Shown: positions 1 to 8,987 of the stretch, one piece after another | How the letters are laid out: every line of letters begins with the position of its first letter | Position numbering within the stretch: the stretch's first letter is position 1 | Source of the DNA: Fodinibius halophilus | Lineage (GTDB): Bacteria > Bacteroidota > Rhodothermia > Balneolales > Balneolaceae | NCBI RefSeq assembly: GCF_011059105.1 | Contig: NZ_JAALLS010000004.1 | Span: 124,001-188,000 of the forward strand | Direction: 5' to 3' | DNA length: 64,000 bases | The notes under the pieces: generated by a model | Database searches by the model: none | The model's input: only the letters and a program-made list of their open reading frames with translations | Told to the model about the DNA's origin: nothing | Program-made: the position numbers and the translations under genes

Positions 1-62
1 GGGACAAGCAAATATTATTCGCATTATAGCCCAAAAACCCGGTAACTAAACTAAGCTCGGTA

Positions 63-461
63 CTACTCACTTTCAAAGCCACCATCCACCAGCTGCTGGT
101 AACCGCCTACATTATAGACATTCTTGAAGCCGTATTTTTTCATCAGCTTAAGAGACTTTCCGCTCCGGTTACCCGACCGACAATACAGGTAGTAGGTTTT
201 ATCTTTATCAAGTGAGTCGAGCTGAGCCTCAAACTCTCCGCTCAAATAATCATACTGATAATCAACTCTTGCAATATGACCCGCATCGTACTCTTCCTGG
301 GTTCGAACATCTATTACGATACCACCTTTCTGATCAAGTTCTTTTCGAAATTCACTGGGATCCAATCTGTTATCAGATGACGACGATTCATTGCCACATG
401 CTTGTAGCATCAAAAAGCCTAATAGAGCAACTAATCCGATCGAAACTATTCGTTTAATCAT
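63..461 (-). CDS. Rhodanese-domain lipoprotein
   Basis: A 132-residue exported sulfurtransferase-like protein. The N-terminus is a lipoprotein signal ending in LQAC (lipid Cys22). One rhodanese domain follows, with the conserved IDVRTQEEYDAGHI segment and the active-site loop CRSGNRSG, whose catalytic Cys is about residue 94. It should pass sulfane sulfur on the periplasmic side, anchored to a membrane. It is the last gene of the sulfur operon, 31 bases after a paralogous rhodanese gene whose catalytic domain is very similar, so tandem duplication is likely. The substrate cannot be read from the sequence; thiosulfate or persulfide is inferred from the neighbours. Confidence 0.88.
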   Translation of the reverse strand: MIKRIVSIGLVALLGFLMLQACGNESSSSDNRLDPSEFRKELDQKGGIVIDVRTQEEYDAGHIARVDYQYDYLSGEFEAQLDSLDKDKTYYLYCRSGNRSGKSLKLMKKYGFKNVYNVGGYQQLVDGGFESE

Positions 462-492
462 AATTAAATAAGTATTAGATTAACATATAAAT

Positions 493-879
493 CTATTCTG
501 TTTCAAATCCAGCTTTTGCCAAATCCTGAAACCCTCCTACATTATACACATTTTCAAAGCCTTTTTTGTTCATAATGTGGGCTGCTTTTCCGCTTCTGTT
601 ACCCGATCGGCAATACAAAAAATAGGTCTCATTCTTATCCAGCTTATCTAACTGCTGTTGGAACTCCCCGGAGATAACATCAAAGTTATGATCTGCCTGC
701 TTTAGATGCCCCTGTTTATATTCATCAGCAGTACGTACATCAATAATAGTTCCGGATTCATTTTTCATTTTCTCTTTAAAACCCTCCGGTGAGAGCACCT
801 CTTGGGCATTTTTCTGGGAAAGATAAAAAAGGCCAAATGCCACTACTAAAAGTATAATTACTATTAACGCTGTATTCAT
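493..879 (-). CDS. Membrane-anchored rhodanese-domain protein
   Basis: 128 residues. A single N-terminal membrane segment (about residues 3-20, no lipobox) is followed by one rhodanese domain with IDVRTADEYKQGH and the catalytic loop CRSGNRSG (Cys about residue 90). It is a close paralogue of the downstream lipoprotein rhodanese but keeps a transmembrane anchor instead of a lipid anchor. The pair may work on one sulfur-relay step at two membrane positions. It belongs to the same minus-strand operon as the TauE exporter, the persulfide dioxygenase and the YeeE/YedE genes; the gap to the TauE gene is 93 bases. Confidence 0.88.
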   Translation of the reverse strand: MNTALIVIILLVVAFGLFYLSQKNAQEVLSPEGFKEKMKNESGTIIDVRTADEYKQGHLKQADHNFDVISGEFQQQLDKLDKNETYFLYCRSGNRSGKAAHIMNKKGFENVYNVGGFQDLAKAGFETE

Positions 880-972
880 TTTCAGTTATAATTGTTTAAC
901 GCTTTACAAAACCAGTTGTCATTGCAAACAAAGTGACGGTTTTTAAAGCCTTCTTGTTGTAATTAAACGTTC

Positions 973-1734
973 CTAAATATTCATATAGCTGATATAACCG
1001 CCCATCAGAATGAGAAATACGGCAAATCCTTTTTTTAATTTTTTGTTGGAAATCTTGCTGGATACTTTTTTTCCAACCAGACTGCCCACGGCACCAATCA
1101 AGCTAAACACAAGAATCAGTTCCCAGTTCATCGACATATCCAGCTCGGCCAACACCTCCACATATTTATAAAAGCCACTAAAGCTCTTCAGGGCAATAAT
1201 TAACAAGCTGGTGCCCACCGCCAGGCTCATGGGCAATCCGCCCAGCAGTACAAGTGCCGGAACAATAAGAAAACCGCCGCCGACCCCGACTAAACCTGTT
1301 AAGATTCCTACTGCCAAACCTTCAATGATAATTTTCCACCAGGCGTGGGTGACCTTTGGCTCACCGTCAATGTGAATGCGCTCCTTGTTATCTCTGAACA
1401 TCATAACGGCTGCTACAATCATCACAAGAGCAAACAGAAGCAGTTGAAAAGTGCCCGTCACATAACCGGCAATAATAGCTCCTCCATAGGTACCGGCCAT
1501 TCCCGGTAGCCCAAAAAGGATAACACTTCTCCAGTGCACCTGCTTCTTTAACGCATAGGGAATAAATCCTGCAAAGCTGATAGCCCCAACGATGCCGAGG
1601 GATTCTGCAATAGCTACTTTCTCGGGTTCATCGGCCAGATAAATAAGTACCGGGACCGTCAAAATTGAGCCGCCGGAACCCAACAGGCCCAGGGATAACC
1701 CAACCAGTAACGCCCCAATCCAAGATAAAATCAT
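973..1734 (-). CDS. TSUP-family sulfite/organosulfonate exporter (TauE/SafE type)
   Basis: A 253-residue polytopic membrane protein with about eight predicted helices in two homologous halves. Each half opens with the TSUP glycine-rich pattern: [18 protein letters not shown] near residue 20 and [20 protein letters not shown] near residue 150. TSUP proteins move small sulfur or carboxylic anions, often sulfite. Sitting directly downstream of a persulfide dioxygenase-like gene, whose family makes sulfite, it is best read as the sulfite exit route. Length fits the family. Substrate is inference from context. Confidence 0.88.
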   Translation of the reverse strand: MILSWIGALLVGLSLGLLGSGGSILTVPVLIYLADEPEKVAIAESLGIVGAISFAGFIPYALKKQVHWRSVILFGLPGMAGTYGGAIIAGYVTGTFQLLLFALVMIVAAVMMFRDNKERIHIDGEPKVTHAWWKIIIEGLAVGILTGLVGVGGGFLIVPALVLLGGLPMSLAVGTSLLIIALKSFSGFYKYVEVLAELDMSMNWELILVFSLIGAVGSLVGKKVSSKISNKKLKKGFAVFLILMGGYISYMNI

Positions 1735-1787
1735 ATCGCCTACCTATGTATTAGAGGCCGGGGATTCCCCGACCCAAGCAATTCCTA

Positions 1788-3203
1788 TTATTGTGCAGCA
1801 GCTTTATCTTTTTTATCAGCGTACTTGTGCTCCCAGTTTTCGTAATCATCGTCAACCCATTGCACATCAAAGCCTTCTTTATCAAGCAGACCGCTTGCAT
1901 ACGAGGCACGTCCCCCTGCGGCACAATGGACCAGCAGCTGTTTATCTTTTGGTAGTTTGTCCAGCTCATCTGCAAGACGGGTGTGCGCAATATTTATCGC
2001 ATCCGGTAGATGGCCCTCCGCATATTCTGTTGCTTTCCGAACATCAAGTACAATACTATCATTAGCTTGCCGATGCTCTTCAACAGCATCAAAATCAATT
2101 GTCTCAATGGAAGTTAGAGATCCATCCCAATCACGCAACATCCGGGGTGTTACATACCCTTCGATGTTATCGAGACCTACGCGAATTAAATCGCGAACCG
2201 CTTCTTCCAGATTATCTTCTTCAATAACAAGATACAGATCCGCATCGGCATCGGCATAAGAACCGGCAATGGTATTAAAACTTCCGTTAAATACCGCCAG
2301 TAGAGATCCCTCCAGATGCCCTTCCATATACTCGGCAGCCTCCCGTGTATCCACAATAAGACCACCGGTATTTACTATTTCGGAAACACTCATTTTTGGG
2401 GGATTGGGAAGCGTACCCAACACTACGGGTCCTTCTTTATTTACTTTCTTCATCCGTCCAAAGTAAAGTGGCGGCTCGGGCTGCCCATCCAACACAAAAT
2501 CGACAAACTCATTTTCAGTAGTTGCTGCATTAAAGGCCGGGCTAAAGCGCAACTCATACCCTACCGTTGATTCCGGAACCGAACCGAGTGCCTTTCCACA
2601 GGCACTGCCCGAGCCGTGTGCAGGCCAAACCTGTAAGTATTCGGGCAAACTTTTAAACTGAACTACCGATTGATACAATGCCTTGGCGGCAGGCTTCATT
2701 GCCCCTTCTTGGCCGGCAGCAGTTTCCAGAAGGTCCGGGCGCCCGACATCACCGACAAATACAAAATCACCGGTCAATATTCCCATCGGCTCATCGGCCG
2801 CCGCGCCGTCAGTTAATAAAAAACTAACCGACTCAGGAGTATGACCCGGCGTATGGATAACATCAAACTTAATGTTGCCCAGGCTAAACGAATCACCATC
2901 CGTAACTAATTCATAATTGTAATCACTGTCTAAAAGCCACTCATACTTCCAATCCTTATCTCCTTCATCGGAGGCATAAACCGTTACTCCTCGCTCAGCA
3001 AACTCCCGCAAGCCCGACACATAATCCGCATGAATATGGGTATCTGTAGCAGCGGTAATGGTAAGCCCTTCACTTTCCGCTAATTCATAATATTGATCGA
3101 TATCTCGCATCGGATCTACAATAATGGCATCTCCCGATGCCTGACATCCAATGAGATACGAATACTGTGCTAACTTTTTATCAAATAACTGTTTAAAAAA
3201 CAT
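1788..3203 (-). CDS. MBL-fold persulfide dioxygenase-like protein with two rhodanese domains
   Basis: 471 residues in three parts. Residues about 1-245 form a metallo-beta-lactamase fold of the ETHE1/Blh type, with metal ligands visible in THIHADYVSG (His56, His58, Asp60), HTPGHTPES, GDVGRPD and VWPAHGSGSACG. A first rhodanese domain (about 265-360) lacks a catalytic Cys. A second (about 370-470) has the active loop HCAAGGRASYASG. The family oxidises glutathione or other low-molecular-weight persulfides to sulfite; the second rhodanese can transfer sulfane sulfur. It lies between thiosulfate-type transporters and a sulfite-type exporter, which fits that role. Confidence 0.9.
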   Translation of the reverse strand: MFFKQLFDKKLAQYSYLIGCQASGDAIIVDPMRDIDQYYELAESEGLTITAATDTHIHADYVSGLREFAERGVTVYASDEGDKDWKYEWLLDSDYNYELVTDGDSFSLGNIKFDVIHTPGHTPESVSFLLTDGAAADEPMGILTGDFVFVGDVGRPDLLETAAGQEGAMKPAAKALYQSVVQFKSLPEYLQVWPAHGSGSACGKALGSVPESTVGYELRFSPAFNAATTENEFVDFVLDGQPEPPLYFGRMKKVNKEGPVVLGTLPNPPKMSVSEIVNTGGLIVDTREAAEYMEGHLEGSLLAVFNGSFNTIAGSYADADADLYLVIEEDNLEEAVRDLIRVGLDNIEGYVTPRMLRDWDGSLTSIETIDFDAVEEHRQANDSIVLDVRKATEYAEGHLPDAINIAHTRLADELDKLPKDKQLLVHCAAGGRASYASGLLDKEGFDVQWVDDDYENWEHKYADKKDKAAAQ

Positions 3204-3262
3204 ATTGTGACTCCGTTTACAATAGTGTTATTAAAATTGCTGTTTTCATTTCAGTGCCCGAC

Positions 3263-3685
3263 TCAATGCGGCAGCCTTGGACGTAATAATCCATATACCC
3301 ATGTGCCCAATATAGCGCTGACGATAGGCACGATCATAATTTCATACCCGGCTCCGGCCAAGGTGAATAGCGGACCCGGACAAGCACCCGTTAGGGCCCA
3401 ACCGATACCAAATAACGTTCCTCCGGCCAAGTATCGTACTACCTGTGATGAATCCTTCGGCGGAATGGTGATAGGCGTACCGGTACTATCTTTGAGCTCC
3501 CACTTTTTTATCAGTTGAATTGAAATCATCGCTACTATAATAGCTGACCCGATAATACCGTACATGTGAAAAGCATCGAACCGAAACATCTCTTGTATTC
3601 GGAACCATGAGATAACTTCGGACTTGACCAATACAAAACCAAAGAACAGTCCGGCAAGTAAGTATTTAAGATAATTCTTCAACAT
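3263..3685 (-). CDS. YeeE/YedE-family membrane protein, second half (DUF6691 type)
   Basis: A 140-residue membrane protein with about four helices. It carries the family signature GGTLFGIGWALTGACPGPLFTLAGAG with the conserved Cys in TGACPGP. YeeE/YedE (TsuA) proteins take up thiosulfate or other sulfane-sulfur species through conserved cysteines. Here the transporter is split over two genes: this short one and the 186-residue gene 27 bases upstream, a common arrangement in sulfide-oxidising bacteria. The two polypeptides probably assemble together. The exact cargo is not shown by the sequence. Confidence 0.87.
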   Translation of the reverse strand: MLKNYLKYLLAGLFFGFVLVKSEVISWFRIQEMFRFDAFHMYGIIGSAIIVAMISIQLIKKWELKDSTGTPITIPPKDSSQVVRYLAGGTLFGIGWALTGACPGPLFTLAGAGYEIMIVPIVSAILGTWVYGLLRPRLPH

Positions 3686-3712
3686 AATTACTGCTATATA
3701 CCTATCGTCTGT

Positions 3713-4273
3713 TTAAAGTATCAGTGGAAAGATCACATGGGTGATAAACAGGCCACCGATAAAGAAGCCTATCACTGCCAGCAGGGAGGCCAGTTGTAAA
3801 TTTGAAATACCGGTGATCGCATGACCCGAGGTACAGCCCCCGGCATAGCGAGCACCAAATCCAACAAAAAAGCCACCTATAACCATAACAATAAGGCCAT
3901 TAACCGTGCTAAGACTTTCCCAACTAAATAATTCATTCGGCATCATGCCGGTGAAATCTGATATCCCGAGAAACTGCAACTCTTTTACCGTTTGCTGTGA
4001 CAGATCTATGGGCTCGGGATTATTAAAAACCCAACCGGCCAAAAAACCACCAATTACAGTACCACTAATAAAAATCAGGTTCCAGAGTCCTTTCTCTTTC
4101 CAGTTGTATCGAAAGAACTCAATTTTCCCCGGCATACAAGCGGCACAAACGTGACGCAGGTTTGATGAGACTCCAAATGTTTTACTACCCAATAAAAGTA
4201 ATACCGGTACAATCAACCCAATCATGGGCCCGGCTATATACCACGGCCAGGGTTGCTGTAATAGTTCTAGCAT
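3713..4273 (-). CDS. YeeE/YedE-family membrane protein, first half
   Basis: A 186-residue membrane protein, first gene of the sulfur operon. About four to five helices are visible. It has the conserved motif GFGARYAGGCTSGHAITG near residue 145 with the family Cys, plus a second Cys pair in RHVCAACMPGKIEF around residue 40. YeeE/YedE proteins import thiosulfate-like sulfur compounds. It pairs with the 140-residue YeeE/YedE gene directly downstream. The ATG lies about 54 bases from a clear Bacteroidota-type promoter at 4327-4357. Confidence 0.87.
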   Translation of the reverse strand: MLELLQQPWPWYIAGPMIGLIVPVLLLLGSKTFGVSSNLRHVCAACMPGKIEFFRYNWKEKGLWNLIFISGTVIGGFLAGWVFNNPEPIDLSQQTVKELQFLGISDFTGMMPNELFSWESLSTVNGLIVMVIGGFFVGFGARYAGGCTSGHAITGISNLQLASLLAVIGFFIGGLFITHVIFPLIL

Positions 4274-4326
4274 GCTGTGCCTACTCGTTATTTATATTCT
4301 ACTATTTATACCAATTTAAAGGTATG

Positions 4327-4357
4327 CAAAAGTAGCGCATTGACGCCAGCCTGTCAA
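4327..4357 (-). promoter_or_regulatory. Promoter of the sulfur operon
   Basis: Read on the minus strand: TTGACA (4352-4357), a 17-base spacer, then TACTTTTG (4327-4334). This matches the Bacteroidota -33 TTG / -7 TAnnTTTG pattern exactly. It directly precedes the YeeE/YedE gene starting at 4273. Confidence 0.7.
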
Positions 4358-4369
4358 TACAAGTATGCA
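4352..4369. promoter_or_regulatory. Candidate GntR operator half-site over the -35
   Basis: The plus-strand stretch TGTCAATACAAGTATGCA overlaps the -35 of the sulfur promoter. Its AATACAAG core is also present at the -35 of the DUF302/RND operon (12024-12031), and AATACAA forms the left arm of the palindrome before the GntR gene (12129-12143). Binding by the GntR/UTRA protein is inferred. Confidence 0.45.
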
Positions 4370-5050
4370 CAAATAATCTTTGATATCTCAAAGCAATCAA
4401 AATAGATCTCCTACTTAACATCAATAGCGGGAGCGTCCCGCTCGTACTATATTACACCACGCCTGCTATCGACTTCGGCAAGGAGGATATTTATGATTTA
4501 AAATTCAGTCGCTGAACTCCCCGTCTTACTAACACCCCTCCCGCTTCGCGGCACTCCCCTCGAGGGGAGATAAAAGGTAGTATATATAATGATATTGCTT
4601 TTAACTTTTAACCCAACGGCTGTAATGCTGTTACTAACTCAATCTTCTCAAAATGAAGTCTCCCTCCATGCCTGCAGGGAGGGAACAAGGGTGGGTCAGC
4701 CGAGCACGAGCAGAACGACGTGGCAATCTCCCAGAATCGATTAGTTGATGTGTAAAGGGGTGCTCTTCAGATACTATGTAAGCTAAAAAAAGGAGACTGC
4801 CGCGGTCTTCCGGAAAATCGCCGGAATCCCTCGCAGTGACACTGCTTTTATTTTTAAAAGCAACATTGGCATTAGCACAAAAAAATGCCAAATAAACAGA
4901 TGATATTTCTCAGCCGGTCAATTTTTTCTGGTTCCGATGCTCTGCGTCGGAACCAGATAAAGCGATACGCTTGCGCGATGAGGAATTTGTACTGCGAAGG
5001 CATCGCGGCAGAGCTACAATACACCCTTCAGCCACACCCCCATTTTCCAG
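4370..5050. repeat. Gene-free stretch rich in palindromic repeats
   Basis: No convincing gene lies in this stretch. It holds several repeat pieces: a REP-like hairpin (4424-4450, core GCGGGA-GCG-TCCCGC), a CCCCTCGAGGGG-type palindrome near 4555, a 46-base repeat unit (4655-4700) with a second copy at 34870-34914, and a hairpin with 11-base perfect arms TCTGGTTCCGA/TCGGAACCAGA (4927-4957). It separates the sulfur operon from the end of the RND operon, both read leftward. Confidence 0.6.
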
Positions 5051-5054
5051 GAAT

Positions 5055-5312
5055 TCATGAGAGAGAATTAGATTGGGAATCTGCCTCTTTCTCAACACCT
5101 ATTCCCACCTTGGCCAATATCTGTTCGGCCAGGCACCAATTAGTAAATGAGGATTGAAATAAATTTAACCCTACAAACAGGGTAAATAAAAACCAGTACG
5201 GACTCATAAAGTAACCCAGGATTACACTGATCGTTACAAAAGCACCCGCCAATCGGCGAATGACTTTTTCCATGGGCCGCATGATGCTACAACTTTGATT
5301 CGATTGATTCAT
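5055..5312 (-). CDS. DUF2892 (YgaP-type) inner membrane protein
   Basis: An 85-residue protein with two membrane segments and the DUF2892 pattern (MEKVIRRLAGAFVTISVILG, then the second helix LFTLFVGLNLFQSSFTNWCL). In E. coli YgaP this module is fused to a rhodanese, and DUF2892 proteins are commonly linked to sulfur genes. It is the last gene of the DUF302/TolC/RND operon. A second DUF2892 gene follows the GntR regulator at 13059, which ties the two ends of the region together. The molecular role of DUF2892 is unknown. Confidence 0.8.
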   Translation of the reverse strand: MNQSNQSCSIMRPMEKVIRRLAGAFVTISVILGYFMSPYWFLFTLFVGLNLFQSSFTNWCLAEQILAKVGIGVEKEADSQSNSLS

Positions 5313-5348
5313 TATTTATTACTTTTAATTAATTATAAATTAGTGCGA

Positions 5349-5660
5349 CTATACTGCTTTATCCACATTAAGCGAATATGCATGCAGTGGATTTTGTTTT
5401 TCTGCACCAGTCTCTTTGTTATACGCTTTTACTTCATCGATAACTCGCTTCACACACTCCTCATTCTGGATGGAGAAAAACAGCGATGAATAGACACCGT
5501 GGTCGCCGCCCGCAAACCAGTTTGTGATCTCCGGCTGATGTTTATCGGTTCGAAAACCGTGCACCTCGGTTTCGCTGTAAATTGGTACCTTCTGTCGTGC
5601 TAAAATCTTGCGAACGTCATCGGTGTATTCTTCGATACTAAGTATGATTAATAACTTCAT
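5349..5660 (-). CDS. Small PII/CutA-like protein linked to RND pump
   Basis: About 103 residues, starting MKLLIILSIEEYTDDVRKIL. The ATG at 5660 is preferred over an upstream GTG at 5690 because the protein then opens directly with the first beta strand. The strand-helix-strand layout and size suggest a ferredoxin-like PII/CutA fold, as in small proteins encoded next to metal RND pumps. No classical T-loop or TGxPGDG motif is present. It lies 77 bases after the RND pump gene and before the DUF2892 gene. Assignment rests on size, predicted fold and context. A ligand-sensing or pump-modulating role is a guess. Confidence 0.6.
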   Translation of the reverse strand: MKLLIILSIEEYTDDVRKILARQKVPIYSETEVHGFRTDKHQPEITNWFAGGDHGVYSSLFFSIQNEECVKRVIDEVKAYNKETGAEKQNPLHAYSLNVDKAV

Positions 5661-5737
5661 AATGTGATGTTTTTGTTTATTGATATTCACGACCGGCTAT
5701 CACAATCTCCATACCCGGCTCTGACACCTGCTTAAGC

Positions 5738-8700
5738 TTACGTTTGTTCTCCTTTGAGTTCCTTCACTTTGTTCTCTACCATAAAGTAGATCAGCGGTAC
5801 CATCACGAGCGTAAGTGCTGTTGATGCCACGGCTCCCCCCATCAACGAAATCGCCAATCCCTGAAAAATGGGATCAAACAATATTACTACTGCACCAATC
5901 ACAACGGTACCGGCAGTAAGGATAATAGGCATACTTCGCACGGCCCCGGCTTCGATAACCGCTTGTTTAAGCGGTTCACCATCGTCAAGCCGTATATTGA
6001 TAAAGTCGATTAATAACACGGAGTTACGCACCATAATACCGGCCAGGGCAATCATACCAATCATAGATGTGGCCGTAAAGAAGGCGCCCAACACCCAGTG
6101 ACCCACGAGGATACCGATCAACGAAAGCGGGATAGCAATCATCATAATAATAGGCACTTTGAAATCCTGGAACCATCCGATGATCAGCATGTATATGATC
6201 ACCAGCACAATGGCAAAAGCAATTCCCAAATCACGGAATACTTCGTAGGTAATCTGCCATTCGCCGTCCCATTTCAGGGTATAGTCCTCTGTCATAAACG
6301 GCTGTCCGGCAAAGATCTGTGATAGATTATAGCCTTTGGGCATATCAATATTATCGATCTCTTCGCCGGTGTCGAGCAAGGCATAAACCGGACTTTCAAT
6401 TTCACCGGCAACTTCAGCCAGCACATACGTTACGCGCCGTTGGTTTTTGCGATGGATACTGGATTCGAGTGTATCTTTGCTCATAGTCACCAGATCAGCT
6501 ACAGGTATCATCGTCCCTGCCGCCGATTTCATATGCAACTGTTTAAGTTTTTCGATATCAGAGCGATCAGCCTTGGGCAACTTCACCGTGATAGACACAT
6601 CGTTCAGTTCAGTTTCGCTATAAAGACGTGATACATCCTTTCCACGAAGCGCCATCGTTACGGTCTGCACCACCTGCTTGGATGAGATACCCGACATCAT
6701 TGCTTTTTCGGTGTTTACATCCAGCTTGTACTTAGTCTGCGGTGCTTCGACCATCCAGTCTACATCGACGATACCTTCCGTTTTTTCGAAAATATCTTTC
6801 ACCTGACTACCGACCCGCTTACGCCCATCGGTATCGGGACCGTAAACTTCAGCTACAATCGTAGATTGTACCGGCGGTCCGGGGGGCACCTCAACAACTT
6901 TGACGTTGGCGTTATATTTTTCGCCCACCTTTTGAACCATGGGACGCAACCGTTTGGCAATAGCGTGACTTTGATCGCTTCGCTCTCCTTTATCGATCAG
7001 GTTCAGCTGGATATCCGCCACATTAGATCCTTTTCGCAGGTCGTAATGTCGTACAAGCCCGTTAAAATTAATAGGCGCATTATCACCGGCATAAATCTGG
7101 TAGTCCTTAATTTCAGGCACATCCTTTAAACTTAAGCCCACTTCTCGAGCAACCGCATTGGTCCGCTCCAGCGTAGTGCCTTCCGGCATATCAATGATAA
7201 GCTGCACCTCATTTTTATTATCGAACGGTAACATTTTCACCTCTACCATTCGGAAGATGAACAATAGCATAGAAGCAAACAGCAACACTGTTACTCCACC
7301 GATAAACATCCAGCGTTTAGAGATACTTTCCAGCAGCGGATTCATCGTACGCTCATACCATTTATAAATGAATGTTTCTTTAAGGTCATACTCTTTGTCC
7401 TCTCCATGTTCATCTTTCTCTGTATTACCGTGTGGCAGTAGAATGTAAGCCAACCACGGAGTAATAATAAGAGCAACAATCAAAGAAAAAATCATCGCCA
7501 GCGAAGCACCTATTGGCATGGGACTCATATAAGGGCCCATCAATCCCGATACAAAAGCCATTGGCAATACCGCCGAAATCACGGTAAATGTTGCCAATAT
7601 AGTTGGATTCCCGACCTCGCTGATCGAGGCAATAGCTGCCTGTTTGAGCGGGAGTTTCTTCATCTTAAAGTGCCTGTGCATGTTCTCGGCGATAATAATG
7701 GAGTCATCGACCACAATACCCGTCACAAAAACCAGCGCAAAGAGTGTAATCCGGTTTAGGGTATAGCCAAACATGTAATACAGAAAGAGGGTAAGCGCAA
7801 AGGTTACCGGCACCGACAGGAATACAACTAATCCACCGCGCCAGCCCAATGCAAGAGCCACAACAAAAGTCACAGCCAAAATAGCAACCAGCAAATGCTC
7901 AAGGAGCGATAATACCTTGGCTGAAGCGGTCTCCCCATAATTTCGAGTAGTAGTAACATTTACATCAGCCGGAATTAAGCTACCATCAAGCTTGTCTACT
8001 TTTCTTTCAATCTGCTCGGCGATATTCATTGCATCTGCACCGGACCGTTTGGCTACAGAAATGGTCACCGCGGGATATGATTCACCCGCATTTAGGCCAG
8101 ACTGTTGAGCTTTTTGATGGCCAACCCCGTACGACACATATTCCGAGGGCTCCTCCGGCCCGTCACGGATCTCAGCGATGCTGTGCAAATAGATCGGATC
8201 TCCATTTTGTACATCTACAACAACGTTCCGCACTTCTTCGGCGGATTTAAAAAAGTCTCCGGTATCTACCAAGTACTCGGTATCGTTATTGCTAAATGAT
8301 CCGGACGAAAGCTCTTGGTTTGCTGCCTGTATTTGTCCGACCACCTGCATCGGGTCTATACCATAAGAGGTCATTTTATTCTTGTCCAGATTCACCGCGA
8401 CCTGTCGGGTACGTCCGCCGTGGATATCGGTCTGCGCCACATCCTCGATCTGTTTGATATCCAAGGCCATTTCATCGGCCACCCGGCGCAAATCAAAATC
8501 GCTGTATTTATCGCTCCATAATGTCAATGTCATTATTGGAACATCATCGATGGAACGGGTTTTAACCATGGGTTGGGTCGCCCCCTCTGGAAAGCGATCC
8601 ATATTTTTCATGATCTCATTATAGAGACGAACCAGACTGCGCTCTACATCTTCACCAACGTAAAATCGCGCCGATACCATCGCCTGGTCGGGCATGGATG

Positions 8701-8962
8701 TGGAATATACATATTCTACGCCTTCAATATTTGAGAGTACCTTCTCCAGCGGTATTGCAATACGTTTTTCCACTTCCTCTGGCGTTGCCCCGGGATAGCC
8801 CACAAAAATATCGGCCATCGGCACATCAATTTGCGGTTCTTCTTCGCGCGGAGTCAGATACGTTCCGTAAAAACCCAGCGCCAGAAACACAATCATCAAC
8901 AAGGGCGTCAACTTTGAGTCGATAAACCCTTGCGCTACTTTTCCTGCAATTCCAGTTTTCAT
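5738..8962 (-). CDS. RND efflux pump, AcrB-type inner-membrane subunit
   Basis: 1074 residues with the RND layout: helix 1 at about 15-33, a large periplasmic domain, helices 2-7 around 350-530, a second porter domain, and helices 8-12 at the end. The proton-relay segment GIVVDDSIIIAENMHRH near residue 415 keeps the two Asp of helix 4. The N-terminal motif TPREEEPQIDVPMADIFVGYPGATPEEVE marks a subfamily distinct from drug-type AcrB and from CusA. With its adaptor and TolC in the same operon it should form a full tripartite pump. The operon also encodes DUF302 and DUF2892 proteins and shares promoter architecture with the sulfur operon, so a sulfur-related cargo is possible but unproven. Confidence 0.92.
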   Translation of the reverse strand: MKTGIAGKVAQGFIDSKLTPLLMIVFLALGFYGTYLTPREEEPQIDVPMADIFVGYPGATPEEVEKRIAIPLEKVLSNIEGVEYVYSTSMPDQAMVSARFYVGEDVERSLVRLYNEIMKNMDRFPEGATQPMVKTRSIDDVPIMTLTLWSDKYSDFDLRRVADEMALDIKQIEDVAQTDIHGGRTRQVAVNLDKNKMTSYGIDPMQVVGQIQAANQELSSGSFSNNDTEYLVDTGDFFKSAEEVRNVVVDVQNGDPIYLHSIAEIRDGPEEPSEYVSYGVGHQKAQQSGLNAGESYPAVTISVAKRSGADAMNIAEQIERKVDKLDGSLIPADVNVTTTRNYGETASAKVLSLLEHLLVAILAVTFVVALALGWRGGLVVFLSVPVTFALTLFLYYMFGYTLNRITLFALVFVTGIVVDDSIIIAENMHRHFKMKKLPLKQAAIASISEVGNPTILATFTVISAVLPMAFVSGLMGPYMSPMPIGASLAMIFSLIVALIITPWLAYILLPHGNTEKDEHGEDKEYDLKETFIYKWYERTMNPLLESISKRWMFIGGVTVLLFASMLLFIFRMVEVKMLPFDNKNEVQLIIDMPEGTTLERTNAVAREVGLSLKDVPEIKDYQIYAGDNAPINFNGLVRHYDLRKGSNVADIQLNLIDKGERSDQSHAIAKRLRPMVQKVGEKYNANVKVVEVPPGPPVQSTIVAEVYGPDTDGRKRVGSQVKDIFEKTEGIVDVDWMVEAPQTKYKLDVNTEKAMMSGISSKQVVQTVTMALRGKDVSRLYSETELNDVSITVKLPKADRSDIEKLKQLHMKSAAGTMIPVADLVTMSKDTLESSIHRKNQRRVTYVLAEVAGEIESPVYALLDTGEEIDNIDMPKGYNLSQIFAGQPFMTEDYTLKWDGEWQITYEVFRDLGIAFAIVLVIIYMLIIGWFQDFKVPIIMMIAIPLSLIGILVGHWVLGAFFTATSMIGMIALAGIMVRNSVLLIDFINIRLDDGEPLKQAVIEAGAVRSMPIILTAGTVVIGAVVILFDPIFQGLAISLMGGAVASTALTLVMVPLIYFMVENKVKELKGEQT

Positions 8963-8987
8963 AATGGTATTACTAAATAATTTGTAT

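Noticed and set aside
1751-1990. A short minus-strand open frame inside the MBL-rhodanese gene end
   Set aside because: It lies in another frame of a strongly supported gene and has no start context.
4634-5157. Open frames on both strands in the repeat-rich gap
   Set aside because: They run through palindromic repeats and hairpins and resemble no protein; the region is treated as repeats.
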